This document shows, in pieces, positions 1 through 6,425 of a stretch of 7,246 nucleotides of DNA. The position numbers and the translations under genes are program-made. The first letter of the stretch is position 1. Each line of letters opens with the position of its first letter. This DNA is from JBKPFU01 sp046728975 (lineage in GTDB: Bacteria; Actinomycetota; Thermoleophilia; Gaiellales; Gaiellaceae): the NCBI GenBank assembly GCA_046728975.1, contig JBKPFU010000191.1, positions 1 through 7,246 of the forward strand, read 5' to 3'. A model generated the notes under the pieces. The model was not told where the DNA came from. It saw only the letters and a list, made by a program, of their open reading frames with translations, and searched no databases.

Positions 1-699
1 GATGTCCATCGCGCGCTCGCCGTCGTCGCCGCTGCGGCAGCAGACGGGAACGGAACAGCTTTCGGGATCGAGACGGTCGACGCGATCGTGGCGGCAATCC
101 CCGCCGACGAGGCGGCGTACGTCGAATGGCGTTTCGGCGACCGCGACTCCATCCGCGTCGCGCGCGGTGGAGACGAACCGCCGTGGCTCGACGGGGCGCT
201 CGCGGCGACCTGCCGCTCGTACCCGCTGCGCGACATCGAGCACGCCGCCTCGGTCGAGCCGCTGAGGATCAGCGACGTCGTCTCGCGCGCGCGTTTCCGA
301 ACGAGCCGGTTCTACGTGTCCGTGATGCGGCCGCTGGGCCGCGAACACGAGCTGAAGTTGTGGCTGCCGGCGCCTCCCGGCCACGCGCGCTTCTTCGAGC
401 TCGAGCGGGGGCCCGGCCCTGACTTCGACGAACGCGATCGTTCGTTCCTCTCGCTCCTCCGGCCGCACCTTGCCCGCCTGCGCGCGCGGTGGGAGCGCCG
501 GCCGCACCCGCCGTCCTTGACCGAGCGCGAGCTCGACGTGCTCGCCCTGGTTGCACAGGGCTTGACGAACCGCCAGATCAGCAGCCGGCTTTTCATCTCG
601 CCGGCAACCGTCCGAACGCACCTCGAGCACATCTACGACAAGCTCGGGGTGCGGACCCGCGCGGGCGCGGTTAGCGCCGCATTCCGCACGGCCTCATAG
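1..699 (+). CDS. LuxR-family transcriptional regulator, 5' end outside the window
   Basis: Cytoplasmic DNA-binding regulator. The frame is open from base 1 and already reads as sensible protein (ALAVVAAADG, then AYVEWRFGD), so the true start lies upstream; the internal GTG at 88 would cut into the sensor domain. The visible 232 residues have two parts. Residues about 1-165 look like the GAF-like or degenerate sensor of actinobacterial LuxR proteins, including RFYVSVMRPLG, a short beta segment, and an FDERDRSFLSLLRPHL helix. Residues about 174-228 are a complete GerE/LuxR HTH with LTERELDVL, GLTNRQIS, SPATVRTHLEHIYDKLGV and a final TRAGAVSAAF helix. No receiver domain or phospho-acceptor is visible, so it does not look like a two-component response regulator, although the missing N-terminus cannot be judged. 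Its ligand and targets are unknown. The nearest downstream gene starts 97 bp later with its own ribosome binding site, so co-transcription is possible but not shown. Confidence 0.9.
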   Translation, partial: DVHRALAVVAAAAADGNGTAFGIETVDAIVAAIPADEAAYVEWRFGDRDSIRVARGGDEPPWLDGALAATCRSYPLRDIEHAASVEPLRISDVVSRARFRTSRFYVSVMRPLGREHELKLWLPAPPGHARFFELERGPGPDFDERDRSFLSLLRPHLARLRARWERRPHPPSLTERELDVLALVAQGLTNRQISSRLFISPATVRTHLEHIYDKLGVRTRAGAVSAAFRTAS

Positions 700-778
700 A
701 GCGCCGGCTCGAAATACGTCAGATGACCGATTGCCGCCGCGATCCCGGCGATCGAACGTGTTCTCAGGAGACGACCAA

Positions 779-785
779 GAGGAGG
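779..785 (+). promoter_or_regulatory. Ribosome binding site of the exported protein gene
   Basis: GAGGAGG is a near-perfect anti-Shine-Dalgarno match, 11 nt before the ATG at 797. It decides the start: an in-frame TTG at 731 would add 22 residues but has no comparable site and would bury the signal peptide. Confidence 0.8.
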
Positions 786-796
786 CGAAAAGAGAC

Positions 797-1297
797 ATGC
801 GTTCAGTCCTGTCTGTGACGCTGGGCGTCGCCGCGTTGGCAGCGTCGTTCTTGGCATTCGGCGCCGAAGCCGGGCCGCCGTGGGGGCCGGAGACGCCGCC
901 CTTCAATGTCGAGGCCATCCTTCGGGACGTCACCGGCGCTAGCGGCTTTGGTCACGTCAAGTTCCGTCAGCCGAACGACACCGAAAAGATCATTTACCTC
1001 GACACATGGGTGCGCGACCTGGCGCCGAACCACGCCTACCGGCTTCAGCGCGCCGTGGACACGACGCTGGACGGCAACTGCCCGCGCGTAGAGGCTGACT
1101 GGCTGACGCTGGGCAAGGGGCTTGTTCCGCAGGCGATCACCACCGACGCCCGAGGCACTGGCCGGGAGTACTTGTTCCGTGACCTCGCCGCGGTGCCGAC
1201 CGGCAAGCAGTTCGATATCAACTTCCGCGTGATCGACGCGGTCAGTTCGACTCCGGTACTCGAGAGCGGCTGTTACCGGTTCACGGTCAGCCCTTAG
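797..1297 (+). CDS. Exported protein of unknown function, 166 aa
   Basis: I do not recognise a named family. The ATG at 797 follows a strong GAGGAGG site and places a classic Sec signal peptide at the N-terminus: a basic MR, a hydrophobic core at about residues 4-22 (VLSVTLGVAALAASFLAF), and a probable signal peptidase I site after GAEA near residue 25. No lipobox cysteine is present at the cleavage site, so it is probably secreted or extracytoplasmic rather than a lipoprotein. The mature part (about 140 residues) has alternating short beta-type segments (GFGHVKFRQ, KIIYLDTWVRDL, YRLQRAVD, FDINFRVID, GCYRFTVSP), suggesting a compact beta-sandwich. It has two cysteines, Cys95 and Cys159, which could form a disulfide. 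No catalytic motif or transmembrane segment after the signal peptide is visible. A 160-bp gap separates it from the next gene, so it is probably expressed alone or with the upstream regulator. Confidence 0.85.
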   Translation: MRSVLSVTLGVAALAASFLAFGAEAGPPWGPETPPFNVEAILRDVTGASGFGHVKFRQPNDTEKIIYLDTWVRDLAPNHAYRLQRAVDTTLDGNCPRVEADWLTLGKGLVPQAITTDARGTGREYLFRDLAAVPTGKQFDINFRVIDAVSSTPVLESGCYRFTVSP

Positions 1298-1442
1298 GAA
1301 GCGTCGAAAAGCCAAAGGGCGGCCACCTTCCACGTTGGCGTGGCGTCGGCCGAAAGCGTCAGTTGGTTGGCGCAATGTCTGTTCGGCCCACCTTCGGCTC
1401 AACCAAGCTTGGACGGATCCCGGCCCGCGAGTTCGGCGGAGC

Positions 1443-1448
1443 TAGGAT
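1443..1448 (+). promoter_or_regulatory. Possible -10 box before the nucleotidyltransferase gene
   Basis: TAGGAT fits TAnnnT and ends 9 nt before the GTG start at 1458, as expected for a leaderless or near-leaderless transcript. No TTGACA-like box was found at 16-19 bp spacing. TTGGAC at 1409-1414 is too far away. Such short matches also arise by chance. Confidence 0.3.
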
Positions 1449-1457
1449 CGCCGGGCT

Positions 1458-2231
1458 GTGTTCACCGTCGAACAGCGAGACGCGCTGCGTGCGCGAATGC
1501 TCCAGCTCGCGGAGGAAGACGAGCGCGTTGTCGCCGGAGCCGCTGTGGGCTCGCTCGCTGTCGGAAGCGGCGACCGCTTCTCCGACTTGGACCTCACTTT
1601 CGGGATCGCTGACGGTGTGCCGGTCGCGCATGTTCTCGACGGCTGGACGCGCACGCTCACCGGGGAGCTCGACGCGGTACAGCTCGCCGACCTCGAAGCG
1701 GGGCCGACCATCTACCGCGTATTCCTGTTGCCAGATGCACTGCAGTTCGACCTCTCCATGGCATCGGCGACAGAGTTCCGCCCCGCAGGGCCGCGATTCC
1801 AGCTTCTCTTTGGCGAGACAGCCACGGACGCGTCCGGGGTTCGCCGCCCGTCGCGGGGGAGCCTCTTCATTCCCACGCCCCCGGTCGCAGAGGACATTTT
1901 CGGCTGGGGGGTCATCTATGCGCTGCACGCACGGGCGTGCATCGAGCGTGGCCGCGTGTGGCAGGCCGAACATTACGTCGGCGCGGTGCGCGACCATGCC
2001 CTCTCGCTCGCGTGCCTCCGTCGCGGGCTGCCGGCCGTGCAGGCGCGTGGCTACGACGAGCTTCCGCCTGAGACTCTCGCGGGCTTCGACCGCACCCACG
2101 TCGGGTCGGCCGAGCCCGACGCACTACGCGGAGCACTCGCCGCCTCTGCCGTCGCTCTCCTCAACGAGGGTGCGGCAGCGGACCTGCCGGACGTGGATGT
2201 CGTCGCAGAGCGCCTCGCTGAGCTTCATTAG
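1458..2231 (+). CDS. Nucleotidyltransferase (pol-beta superfamily), 257 aa
   Basis: Predicted cytoplasmic enzyme moving a nucleoside monophosphate to an unknown acceptor. The N-terminal domain carries the superfamily signature: Gly31-Ser32, then the metal-binding pair Asp43-x-Asp45 in FSDLDLTF. A likely third carboxylate is Asp98 at the end of a beta strand (LQFDLSM). Residues about 145-235 form a helical C-terminal domain (WGVIYALHARACIERGR, WQAEHYVGAVRDHALSLACLRRG), as in aminoglycoside-adenylyltransferase-like proteins. The three carboxylates look intact, so it is probably active. The start is well constrained: an in-frame TAG at 1443-1445 closes the frame just upstream, and GTG at 1458 is the first start after it. 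There is no strong Shine-Dalgarno sequence. The gene is convergent with the esterase gene, whose stop lies only 6 bp beyond its TAG. Overall similarity to aminoglycoside-modifying enzymes does not establish antibiotic resistance, and the substrate cannot be read from the sequence. Confidence 0.85.
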   Translation: MFTVEQRDALRARMLQLAEEDERVVAGAAVGSLAVGSGDRFSDLDLTFGIADGVPVAHVLDGWTRTLTGELDAVQLADLEAGPTIYRVFLLPDALQFDLSMASATEFRPAGPRFQLLFGETATDASGVRRPSRGSLFIPTPPVAEDIFGWGVIYALHARACIERGRVWQAEHYVGAVRDHALSLACLRRGLPAVQARGYDELPPETLAGFDRTHVGSAEPDALRGALAASAVALLNEGAAADLPDVDVVAERLAELH

Positions 2232-2237
2232 GTCGCG

Positions 2238-3068
2238 TCATTCAGATCCGCGTCGCCAGAGCCAGCGGAGCGCATCCGGCAGGATCGCCCCGCCGTGGTT
2301 CGGGTCGTGACCACCATTTCCAAGGACGAGACGAAGGTCGTACCCACGTTCCGCGAGGGCGGCAGCGACTCGCAAGTTCGCACTGAACCAGTTGAGCTCA
2401 GCGGCATCCCAGTTGAGATCGCGGGTGCTTGCCTGGAGGAAGACCCGCAGCGGTTTCCTCGGCGTGTCGTGGATCAGCTCTGGGTAGCGGTTGCCGCCGC
2501 GGAGTTGAGCGAAGCTACCGACGAAGCTCAGGACTCGCCGGAACCGATCAGGCCGCATCCAAGCGGCCGTGAATGCGCCGCTCCCGCCGCTACTCCCGCC
2601 GCCGATCGCCCACTGGTCGGGGTCGTCCGTGACGACGTAGCGGTCTCGAACGGTCGGGAGGATCTCCGTCAGCAGAAACGTCGCGTAGGCATCACTGAAC
2701 GTGTCGTACTCCAGATTTCGGTTCTCGGGCTGTCCGGGGTCGACGAAGACACCGATGGTCACGGGCATCTCACCTCGGTGGATCAGGTTGTCGAAGACAA
2801 CCGGGACACGCATCTCGCCTTCGGGATCGAGGTACAGCTGCCCGTCCTGGAAAACCATGAGCGACGCCGGTTTCGAAGCCCTGTATTGCGCAGGGACGTA
2901 CACCCGGTAGCGGCGGTTGGTGCCGGGGAAGACACGGCTCGCGCTGCACTCGTAGTCGAGGATCGTCCCCTGAGGAACGCCCGGTTGGCGAAAGGAGTCA
3001 GGGCCGTGCGCATAGCGGACGGGCTTCGAGAAATCGGCAGGCTGACGAACGTACGGAATTTCAGTCAT
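2238..3068 (-). CDS. Enterochelin-esterase-like alpha/beta hydrolase, 276 aa
   Basis: Predicted serine hydrolase of the esterase D / enterochelin esterase (Fes-like) family (Pfam Esterase), probably cytoplasmic because no signal peptide is seen. An N-terminal beta region (residues about 33-60, GTILDYECSA to YRVYVPAQY) precedes the hydrolase fold: strand and oxyanion region MVFQDGQLY (70-79), nucleophile elbow GGGSSGGSGA with Ser160 as probable nucleophile, probable acid Asp217 in ASTRDLNW, and probable catalytic His254 in GNGGHDPNH. Length and motif order fit an intact enzyme. The substrate is unknown; members of this fold hydrolyse siderophores, acyl-sugars and simple esters. The ATG at 3068 was chosen because MTEIPYV begins the family-like part. 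An in-frame ATG at 3107 would add 13 residues but has no ribosome binding site and would remove the promoter space. The frame stays open far upstream through the antisense of the MBL gene, which is a composition artefact. It is divergent from the MBL gene, 45 bp away. Confidence 0.88.
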   Translation of the reverse strand: MTEIPYVRQPADFSKPVRYAHGPDSFRQPGVPQGTILDYECSASRVFPGTNRRYRVYVPAQYRASKPASLMVFQDGQLYLDPEGEMRVPVVFDNLIHRGEMPVTIGVFVDPGQPENRNLEYDTFSDAYATFLLTEILPTVRDRYVVTDDPDQWAIGGGSSGGSGAFTAAWMRPDRFRRVLSFVGSFAQLRGGNRYPELIHDTPRKPLRVFLQASTRDLNWDAAELNWFSANLRVAAALAERGYDLRLVLGNGGHDPNHGGAILPDALRWLWRRGSE

Positions 3069-3077
3069 TGGAGCTGG

Positions 3078-3083
3078 ACAGTA
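3078..3083 (-). promoter_or_regulatory. Possible -10 box before the esterase gene
   Basis: On the minus strand TACTGT matches TAnnnT and lies 9 nt before the ATG at 3068, implying a very short leader or none. No ribosome binding site lies directly before that ATG, which agrees with leaderless expression. No good -35 box is present at 17 bp. Confidence 0.3.
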
Positions 3084-3101
3084 GAGGCTCGTTTCCTCGC
3101 G

Positions 3102-3107
3102 TAGCAT
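3102..3107 (+). promoter_or_regulatory. Possible -10 box before the MBL-fold gene (leaderless)
   Basis: TAGCAT matches TAnnnT and ends 6 nt before the GTG at 3114, which is the spacing expected if transcription starts on the G of the start codon. No ribosome binding site precedes this GTG. TGGACA at 3075-3080 resembles a -35 box, but the 21-bp spacer is too long, so only the -10 box is proposed. Confidence 0.38.
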
Positions 3108-3113
3108 CGCGCC

Positions 3114-3743
3114 GTGCGCGAAGTGCAGACCGGCCTGTGGCACTGGGAGGCGCGGCATCCCGAGTGGACGCCGAAGCAAGGCTGGACGCCGGAGCAAGAG
3201 GGTTCCAGCGGCTGGGGGCCTGACGTCTCGTCCTACGCCATTGACGACGGCGGGCGGCTGCTGCTGTTCGACCCGCTGGCTCTGCCGGGCGAAATCGAGG
3301 CGCGCGCGGCCGACCGCGAGACAGCGATCGTGCTGACCTGTCCGTGGCACAGGCGCGACGCACTCGACCTGGCGGAGCGGCTCGGCGTTCCCATCTTTGT
3401 GCCGCCCCCGGACCAGGGCGACCCGAACCCCGTCGAAGGACAAGTGTTCTCGGCCGGCGAGCGATTGCCGATCGAGGTCGAGGCGTTCCCGGGAATGGAG
3501 CCGAACGACCTCGTGCTCTGGATCGAGGGCCGCCGGGCCCTCGTCGCCGGCGACACGCTCGTCGAACGTGGCCGCGGGCTCGAGTTCCCGGCCGACCCGG
3601 GCGAAGTCGTCAGGGGCGTGCCCGCCGAACAGATCCTCGAGGGGCTGCGCCCGCTGCTCGAGTTGCCGGTCGAGCTCGTGCTCCCGACGCACGGCGCGCC
3701 GACCGACCGAGCCGCCCTCGAGCACGCGCTCTCGTGGGCCTGA
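3114..3743 (+). CDS. Divergent MBL-fold protein lacking the HxHxDH motif, 209 aa
   Basis: Cytoplasmic protein of the metallo-beta-lactamase fold, recalled from actinobacterial proteins annotated as MBL-fold metallo-hydrolases. An N-terminal strand ends in GWGPDVSSYAIDDGGRLLLFDPL (residues 33-55), like the usual opening strands. Next comes TCPWHRRDA (75-83), at the place where active enzymes carry HxHxDH, but here only His79 and Asp82 remain. Later fold landmarks are kept: AGDTL with Asp147, and PTHGAPTD with His193. Two or more metal ligands therefore appear changed, so metal binding may differ or be lost and the reaction is unknown. Residues 18-29 contain a small tandem duplication of a WTP(K/E)Q unit. 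The GTG start follows a TAGCAT box by 6 nt with no ribosome binding site. The gene is divergent from the esterase gene, which may indicate co-regulation, and converges on the GH3 gene with a hairpin between them. Confidence 0.82.
   Translation: MREVQTGLWHWEARHPEWTPKQGWTPEQEGSSGWGPDVSSYAIDDGGRLLLFDPLALPGEIEARAADRETAIVLTCPWHRRDALDLAERLGVPIFVPPPDQGDPNPVEGQVFSAGERLPIEVEAFPGMEPNDLVLWIEGRRALVAGDTLVERGRGLEFPADPGEVVRGVPAEQILEGLRPLLELPVELVLPTHGAPTDRAALEHALSWA
3165..3200 (+). repeat. Tandem 18-bp duplication inside the MBL-fold gene
   Basis: Two adjacent 18-bp units (3165-3182 and 3183-3200) agree at 15 of 18 positions by hand comparison. Each begins TGGACGCCG. The repeat is in frame and encodes WTPKQG followed by WTPEQE. 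Confidence 0.7.
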
Positions 3744-3771
3744 GGGCGGCTGCCTGAGCGACAGCCGCCCT
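3743..3771 (+). terminator. Hairpin between convergent MBL and GH3 genes, probably bidirectional
   Basis: GGGCGGCTG (3744-3752) and CAGCCGCCC (3762-3770) form a perfect 9-bp GC-rich stem with a 9-nt loop. One A-T pair outside (3743/3771) extends it to 10 bp. It starts immediately after the MBL stop codon and lies 21 nt past the GH3 stop on the other strand. There is no long T-run on either side, so it is not a textbook intrinsic terminator, but its place between convergent genes supports a transcript-end role in both directions. Confidence 0.65.
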
Positions 3772-3792
3772 TGAACCTGCTTGGCCCTGTCT

Positions 3793-6189
3793 TCAGCGCC
3801 GGACGGTGAAGTCGGCCGTCAAGTTGCCGACCTGGACCTGGTAGGCGCCTGTCTCCAGCTCGCGGCTGCCTGCGCCGTCGATGTCCCCCGTCGTGACGGC
3901 GAGGTCGGACGCCCGGAAGGAGACGTGCACGACCTGGGACGCTCCGGCAGCCAGGTCCACGCGCGCGAACGCGACGAGGCGCCGCGGAGGCGCGATCAAG
4001 TCGCTGACCGGCTGGTGGACGTACACCGGGATGACGGCGGTCCCGGCGCGGCTGCCCGTGTTCGCGAGCGTGAAGGTGACCTCAACGGTCCCCCGCCGCG
4101 AGACCGAGCCCGTCACCGAGAGGCCGCTCGTCTCGAAGGTCGTGTACGAGAGCCCGAAGCCGAACGGCCAGCGCGGGTTGTAACCCGAGCCCTGCCCGAA
4201 GTTCGTCCCGGGCAGCTGGTCGAAGAACTTCGGCTCGTCCCCCGCGGTCGAGGGCCCGCCGCCGTCGAAGTCGCCCGCATTGTGGTCGGATGCCGACGGC
4301 CACGTGACCGGTAGGTGCCCGCTCGGGTTCACGTCGCCGAAGAGGACGTCGGCGACGGCCGAACCGCCCTCCGTTCCGGGCAGGTAGGCCATCAGGATCG
4401 CGCGCGCTCCGGTGACGTTGGAGTCAGGGCCGAACCCGAGCGGCCGGCCCGCGATGACAACGATGATTACCGGCTTCCCGGTCGCCTCGAGAGCGGAGAT
4501 CAGCGACTGCTGGTCGGCGGGGAGCACCGGCGTCGGGTTGTCGCCGAGGCCCTCCGCGTATGCCCGCTCGCCGACCACGACGACGGCAGCGTCGGCCGTG
4601 ATCAGCGCGTTCACGGCCGCCTGCTGCTGCGCGGGCGTGACTGTCTGGCCGGTCGGCACCGAGACGGTGTTCTGGTCCACCGTCTGGATGCCCTCGAGCA
4701 CGGTCGTCGTGGGCGGGATCTGGTCGGGCGGCCCCATGCAGCACACGTGGTTGCCGGGGTCGTAGACGCCCTGCCAGCTGACGCTCCAGCCGCCGAGTTG
4801 ATTCGCGACCGAGTCGGCGCTCGGCCCGGTCACGACGACGTTGTCGGACTTGGACAGCGGAAGCGCGGCGTTCTGGTTGCGCAACAGCGTGATCGACTCG
4901 GCCGCCGCCCTGCGGGCGAGATCCTTGTTCGCCTTGATCGCCGCGTCCGCCGCGCTCGGGTCGACGTATGGGTGGTCGAAGAGGCCCAGCTTGAACTTGA
5001 GCGTCAGGATCCTGCGCACCGACAAGTCGATGCGGTGCCTCGAGACGAGGCCGTTCTGGACATCCTGGATCAGGCCGTTGTTCCAGCCGACGTAGTCGAA
5101 CGGCGTCATGCTCACGTCGATACCGGCGTTGACGGCCTTGGCGATCGCCGTTGGAAAGTCAGGCGCGACGTGGTACGCCGTTTGCAGCGCGGGCACGTCG
5201 CCGTAGTCGCTGATCACGACGCCTCGGAACCCGAGGCGGTGACGCAGTTCCTCGGTGAGCAGGAAGTGCGACGCCGTGGCGGGGACGTTGTTGATCGAGC
5301 CGGAGTTGACCATCACGGTCGCCGCGCCCGCGTCGATGCCGCCCGCGTACGACGGGAGCATGACGTCCTGCAGGTAGCGAATCGGCAGCTGCGCCTCGAC
5401 GCGGTCGTGGCCGTTGATCGACTGCGAGTAGCCCGCGAAGTGCTTCACCGTGGCGGCAACCTGCAGCGACTTGCCGGCCGCGCCCTGCATTCCCCGGATG
5501 TTGGCAGCGCCGATCGCTGCGGCGAGCTTCGGCGCCTCGGCCCAGGTTTCGTAGTAGCGGCCCCACCGGTTGTCTCGGGCCAGATCCTGGACCGGTGCGA
5601 AATTCCAGTTGCCGCCGGTCGCGACGAGCTGTTCGCGCGTGGCCGCGCCGGCGGCCTCGGCCAGCGCGGTATCCCAGCTCGCCCCCATCCCGATCGACTG
5701 CGGGAAGAGCGTGGCCTCGAACGGATGGCCGAAGCCGTGCACCGCGTCGACGCCGTAGATGACCGGGATGTGCAGCCGCGAATGCTCGATCGCGTAGTGC
5801 TGGATCGTGTTGTACTGCTCGGCCCACCCGTGGCCGGTGTTGTCCGGCGGGTTGTCGGTGCCGCCTGAGAGGATCGAGCCCGTGTGGTAGTCGATCAGCA
5901 CCCGCTGGAGACAATTCGGCTGGAGCTGGGCGTCGTTGCCTCCGTTGCAGTCGCCGTTCGCCGGGTTCGTGGTGTCTCGCAGCTTCGCGATCACGATCTG
6001 GTCCATCTGCCCGACTTTCTCCTCCAGGGTCATCCGGTGGAGCAGGTCGTTCACACGAGCCTTGATCGGAGCATGTGCGTTCAGGTAGAGCGCTTTGCCG
6101 GCGCCGGGCGCTGACGCTGCCGTCAGACCGAGCGCGACAGCCACCAGCGCGACGATGGTCGCGCCGGACAGCGCGAATACGCGTCTCAT
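3793..6189 (-). CDS. Secreted GH3 beta-glucosidase / exo-beta-glucan hydrolase, 798 aa
   Basis: Predicted exported retaining glycosidase releasing glucose from the non-reducing ends of beta-glucans or cello-oligosaccharides. A Sec signal peptide covers residues about 1-30 (MRR, hydrophobic core to residue 23, then AASAPGAG). The GH3 N-terminal barrel (about 45-395) includes MTLEEKVGQM, GVDAVHG with sugar-binding Asp148, DNRWGRYYE, KHFAGY (Lys249, His250), and GVVISDYGDV with likely nucleophile Asp328. The GH3 C-terminal domain (about 430-685) includes SITLLRNQNAALPL and GERAYAEGLGD; Glu546 sits where cereal ExoI-type enzymes carry the acid/base. A fibronectin-III-like domain occupies about 698-790. 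Length and order match full three-domain GH3 proteins and nothing is missing. Cys81/Cys93 and adjacent Cys483-Cys484 could form disulfides after export. GGGGGG 4 nt before the ATG fixes the start. No transporter or sugar regulator gene is adjacent. Exact linkage preference (1,3 versus 1,4) cannot be read from the sequence. Confidence 0.95.
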   Translation of the reverse strand: MRRVFALSGATIVALVAVALGLTAASAPGAGKALYLNAHAPIKARVNDLLHRMTLEEKVGQMDQIVIAKLRDTTNPANGDCNGGNDAQLQPNCLQRVLIDYHTGSILSGGTDNPPDNTGHGWAEQYNTIQHYAIEHSRLHIPVIYGVDAVHGFGHPFEATLFPQSIGMGASWDTALAEAAGAATREQLVATGGNWNFAPVQDLARDNRWGRYYETWAEAPKLAAAIGAANIRGMQGAAGKSLQVAATVKHFAGYSQSINGHDRVEAQLPIRYLQDVMLPSYAGGIDAGAATVMVNSGSINNVPATASHFLLTEELRHRLGFRGVVISDYGDVPALQTAYHVAPDFPTAIAKAVNAGIDVSMTPFDYVGWNNGLIQDVQNGLVSRHRIDLSVRRILTLKFKLGLFDHPYVDPSAADAAIKANKDLARRAAAESITLLRNQNAALPLSKSDNVVVTGPSADSVANQLGGWSVSWQGVYDPGNHVCCMGPPDQIPPTTTVLEGIQTVDQNTVSVPTGQTVTPAQQQAAVNALITADAAVVVVGERAYAEGLGDNPTPVLPADQQSLISALEATGKPVIIVVIAGRPLGFGPDSNVTGARAILMAYLPGTEGGSAVADVLFGDVNPSGHLPVTWPSASDHNAGDFDGGGPSTAGDEPKFFDQLPGTNFGQGSGYNPRWPFGFGLSYTTFETSGLSVTGSVSRRGTVEVTFTLANTGSRAGTAVIPVYVHQPVSDLIAPPRRLVAFARVDLAAGASQVVHVSFRASDLAVTTGDIDGAGSRELETGAYQVQVGNLTADFTVRR

Positions 6190-6193
6190 GCTT

Positions 6194-6199
6194 CCCCCC
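6194..6199 (-). promoter_or_regulatory. Ribosome binding site of the GH3 gene
   Basis: On the minus strand AAGGGGGG ends 4 nt before the ATG at 6189. This purine-rich site supports the chosen start and a leadered transcript, unlike the esterase and MBL genes. Confidence 0.65.
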
Positions 6200-6246
6200 T
6201 TCTGCGTTGTATGAGGTCGAAGAGCGCAGTCGAGGTAGGCCTCAAC

Positions 6247-6304
6247 CGGCCCCGGGCCGTCTCCGAGCCGGCCGCCGCAGCAACGTCTACGTGTCGAGGC
6301 GGCC
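6247..6304. repeat. GC-rich inverted repeats upstream of the GH3 gene
   Basis: Two inverted repeats lie in the 236-bp stretch (6190-6425) before the GH3 gene, which otherwise holds no gene I can support. CGGCCC-C-GGGCCG at 6247-6259 is a perfect 13-bp palindrome around a central C. GGCCGCC (6270-6276) and GGCGGCC (6298-6304) form a perfect 7-bp pair with a 21-nt spacer. They lie 58-115 bp upstream of the GH3 ATG and could be operator or leader structures, but in DNA this GC-rich such matches are often chance. Confidence 0.25.
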
Positions 6305-6425
6305 TGAGCACACCCCCTCGCTCTCCGTTGCTAGCGCGGAAGCCGTAACACCACCGGGCTACGCCGTCAAGCGGGACCCGTTCGTGGCTGACCATGAGGG
6401 CGGCGGCCGCCGACGGCAGCCCTGG

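Noticed and set aside
735..750. Small hairpin CGCCG-6 nt-CGGCG after the first regulator gene, considered as a terminator.
   Set aside because: The stem is only 5 bp in GC-rich DNA with no T-run, which is not enough to call.
731..796. TTG at 731 as the start of the exported protein gene.
   Set aside because: It has no ribosome binding site and would place 22 non-hydrophobic residues before a clear signal peptide; the ATG at 797 has a near-perfect site.
1330..1343. Small hairpin CCACG-TTGG-CGTGG after the exported protein gene, considered as a terminator.
   Set aside because: The stem is only 5 bp, with no T-run, 32 nt after the stop; possible but unsupported.
2295..3104. A 269-residue plus-strand open frame opposite the esterase gene.
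   Set aside because: The esterase on the other strand has a complete catalytic motif set; this frame has none and is a composition shadow.
3069..3725. A long minus-strand open frame extending the esterase N-terminally to nearly 500 residues.
   Set aside because: The extension is antisense to the well-supported MBL gene, is low-complexity Arg/Glu-rich sequence, and the family-like part begins at MTEIPYV.
4315..5868. A 517-residue plus-strand open frame opposite the GH3 gene.
   Set aside because: It is rich in Arg, Asp and Val with no recognisable motif, and mirrors the GC-biased third positions of the GH3 gene on the other strand.
6190..6425. Search for a tRNA, small RNA or sensor-domain fragment in the GH3 upstream region.
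   Set aside because: No cloverleaf or T-loop signature and no recognisable protein fragment in any frame was seen before the HTH remnant.
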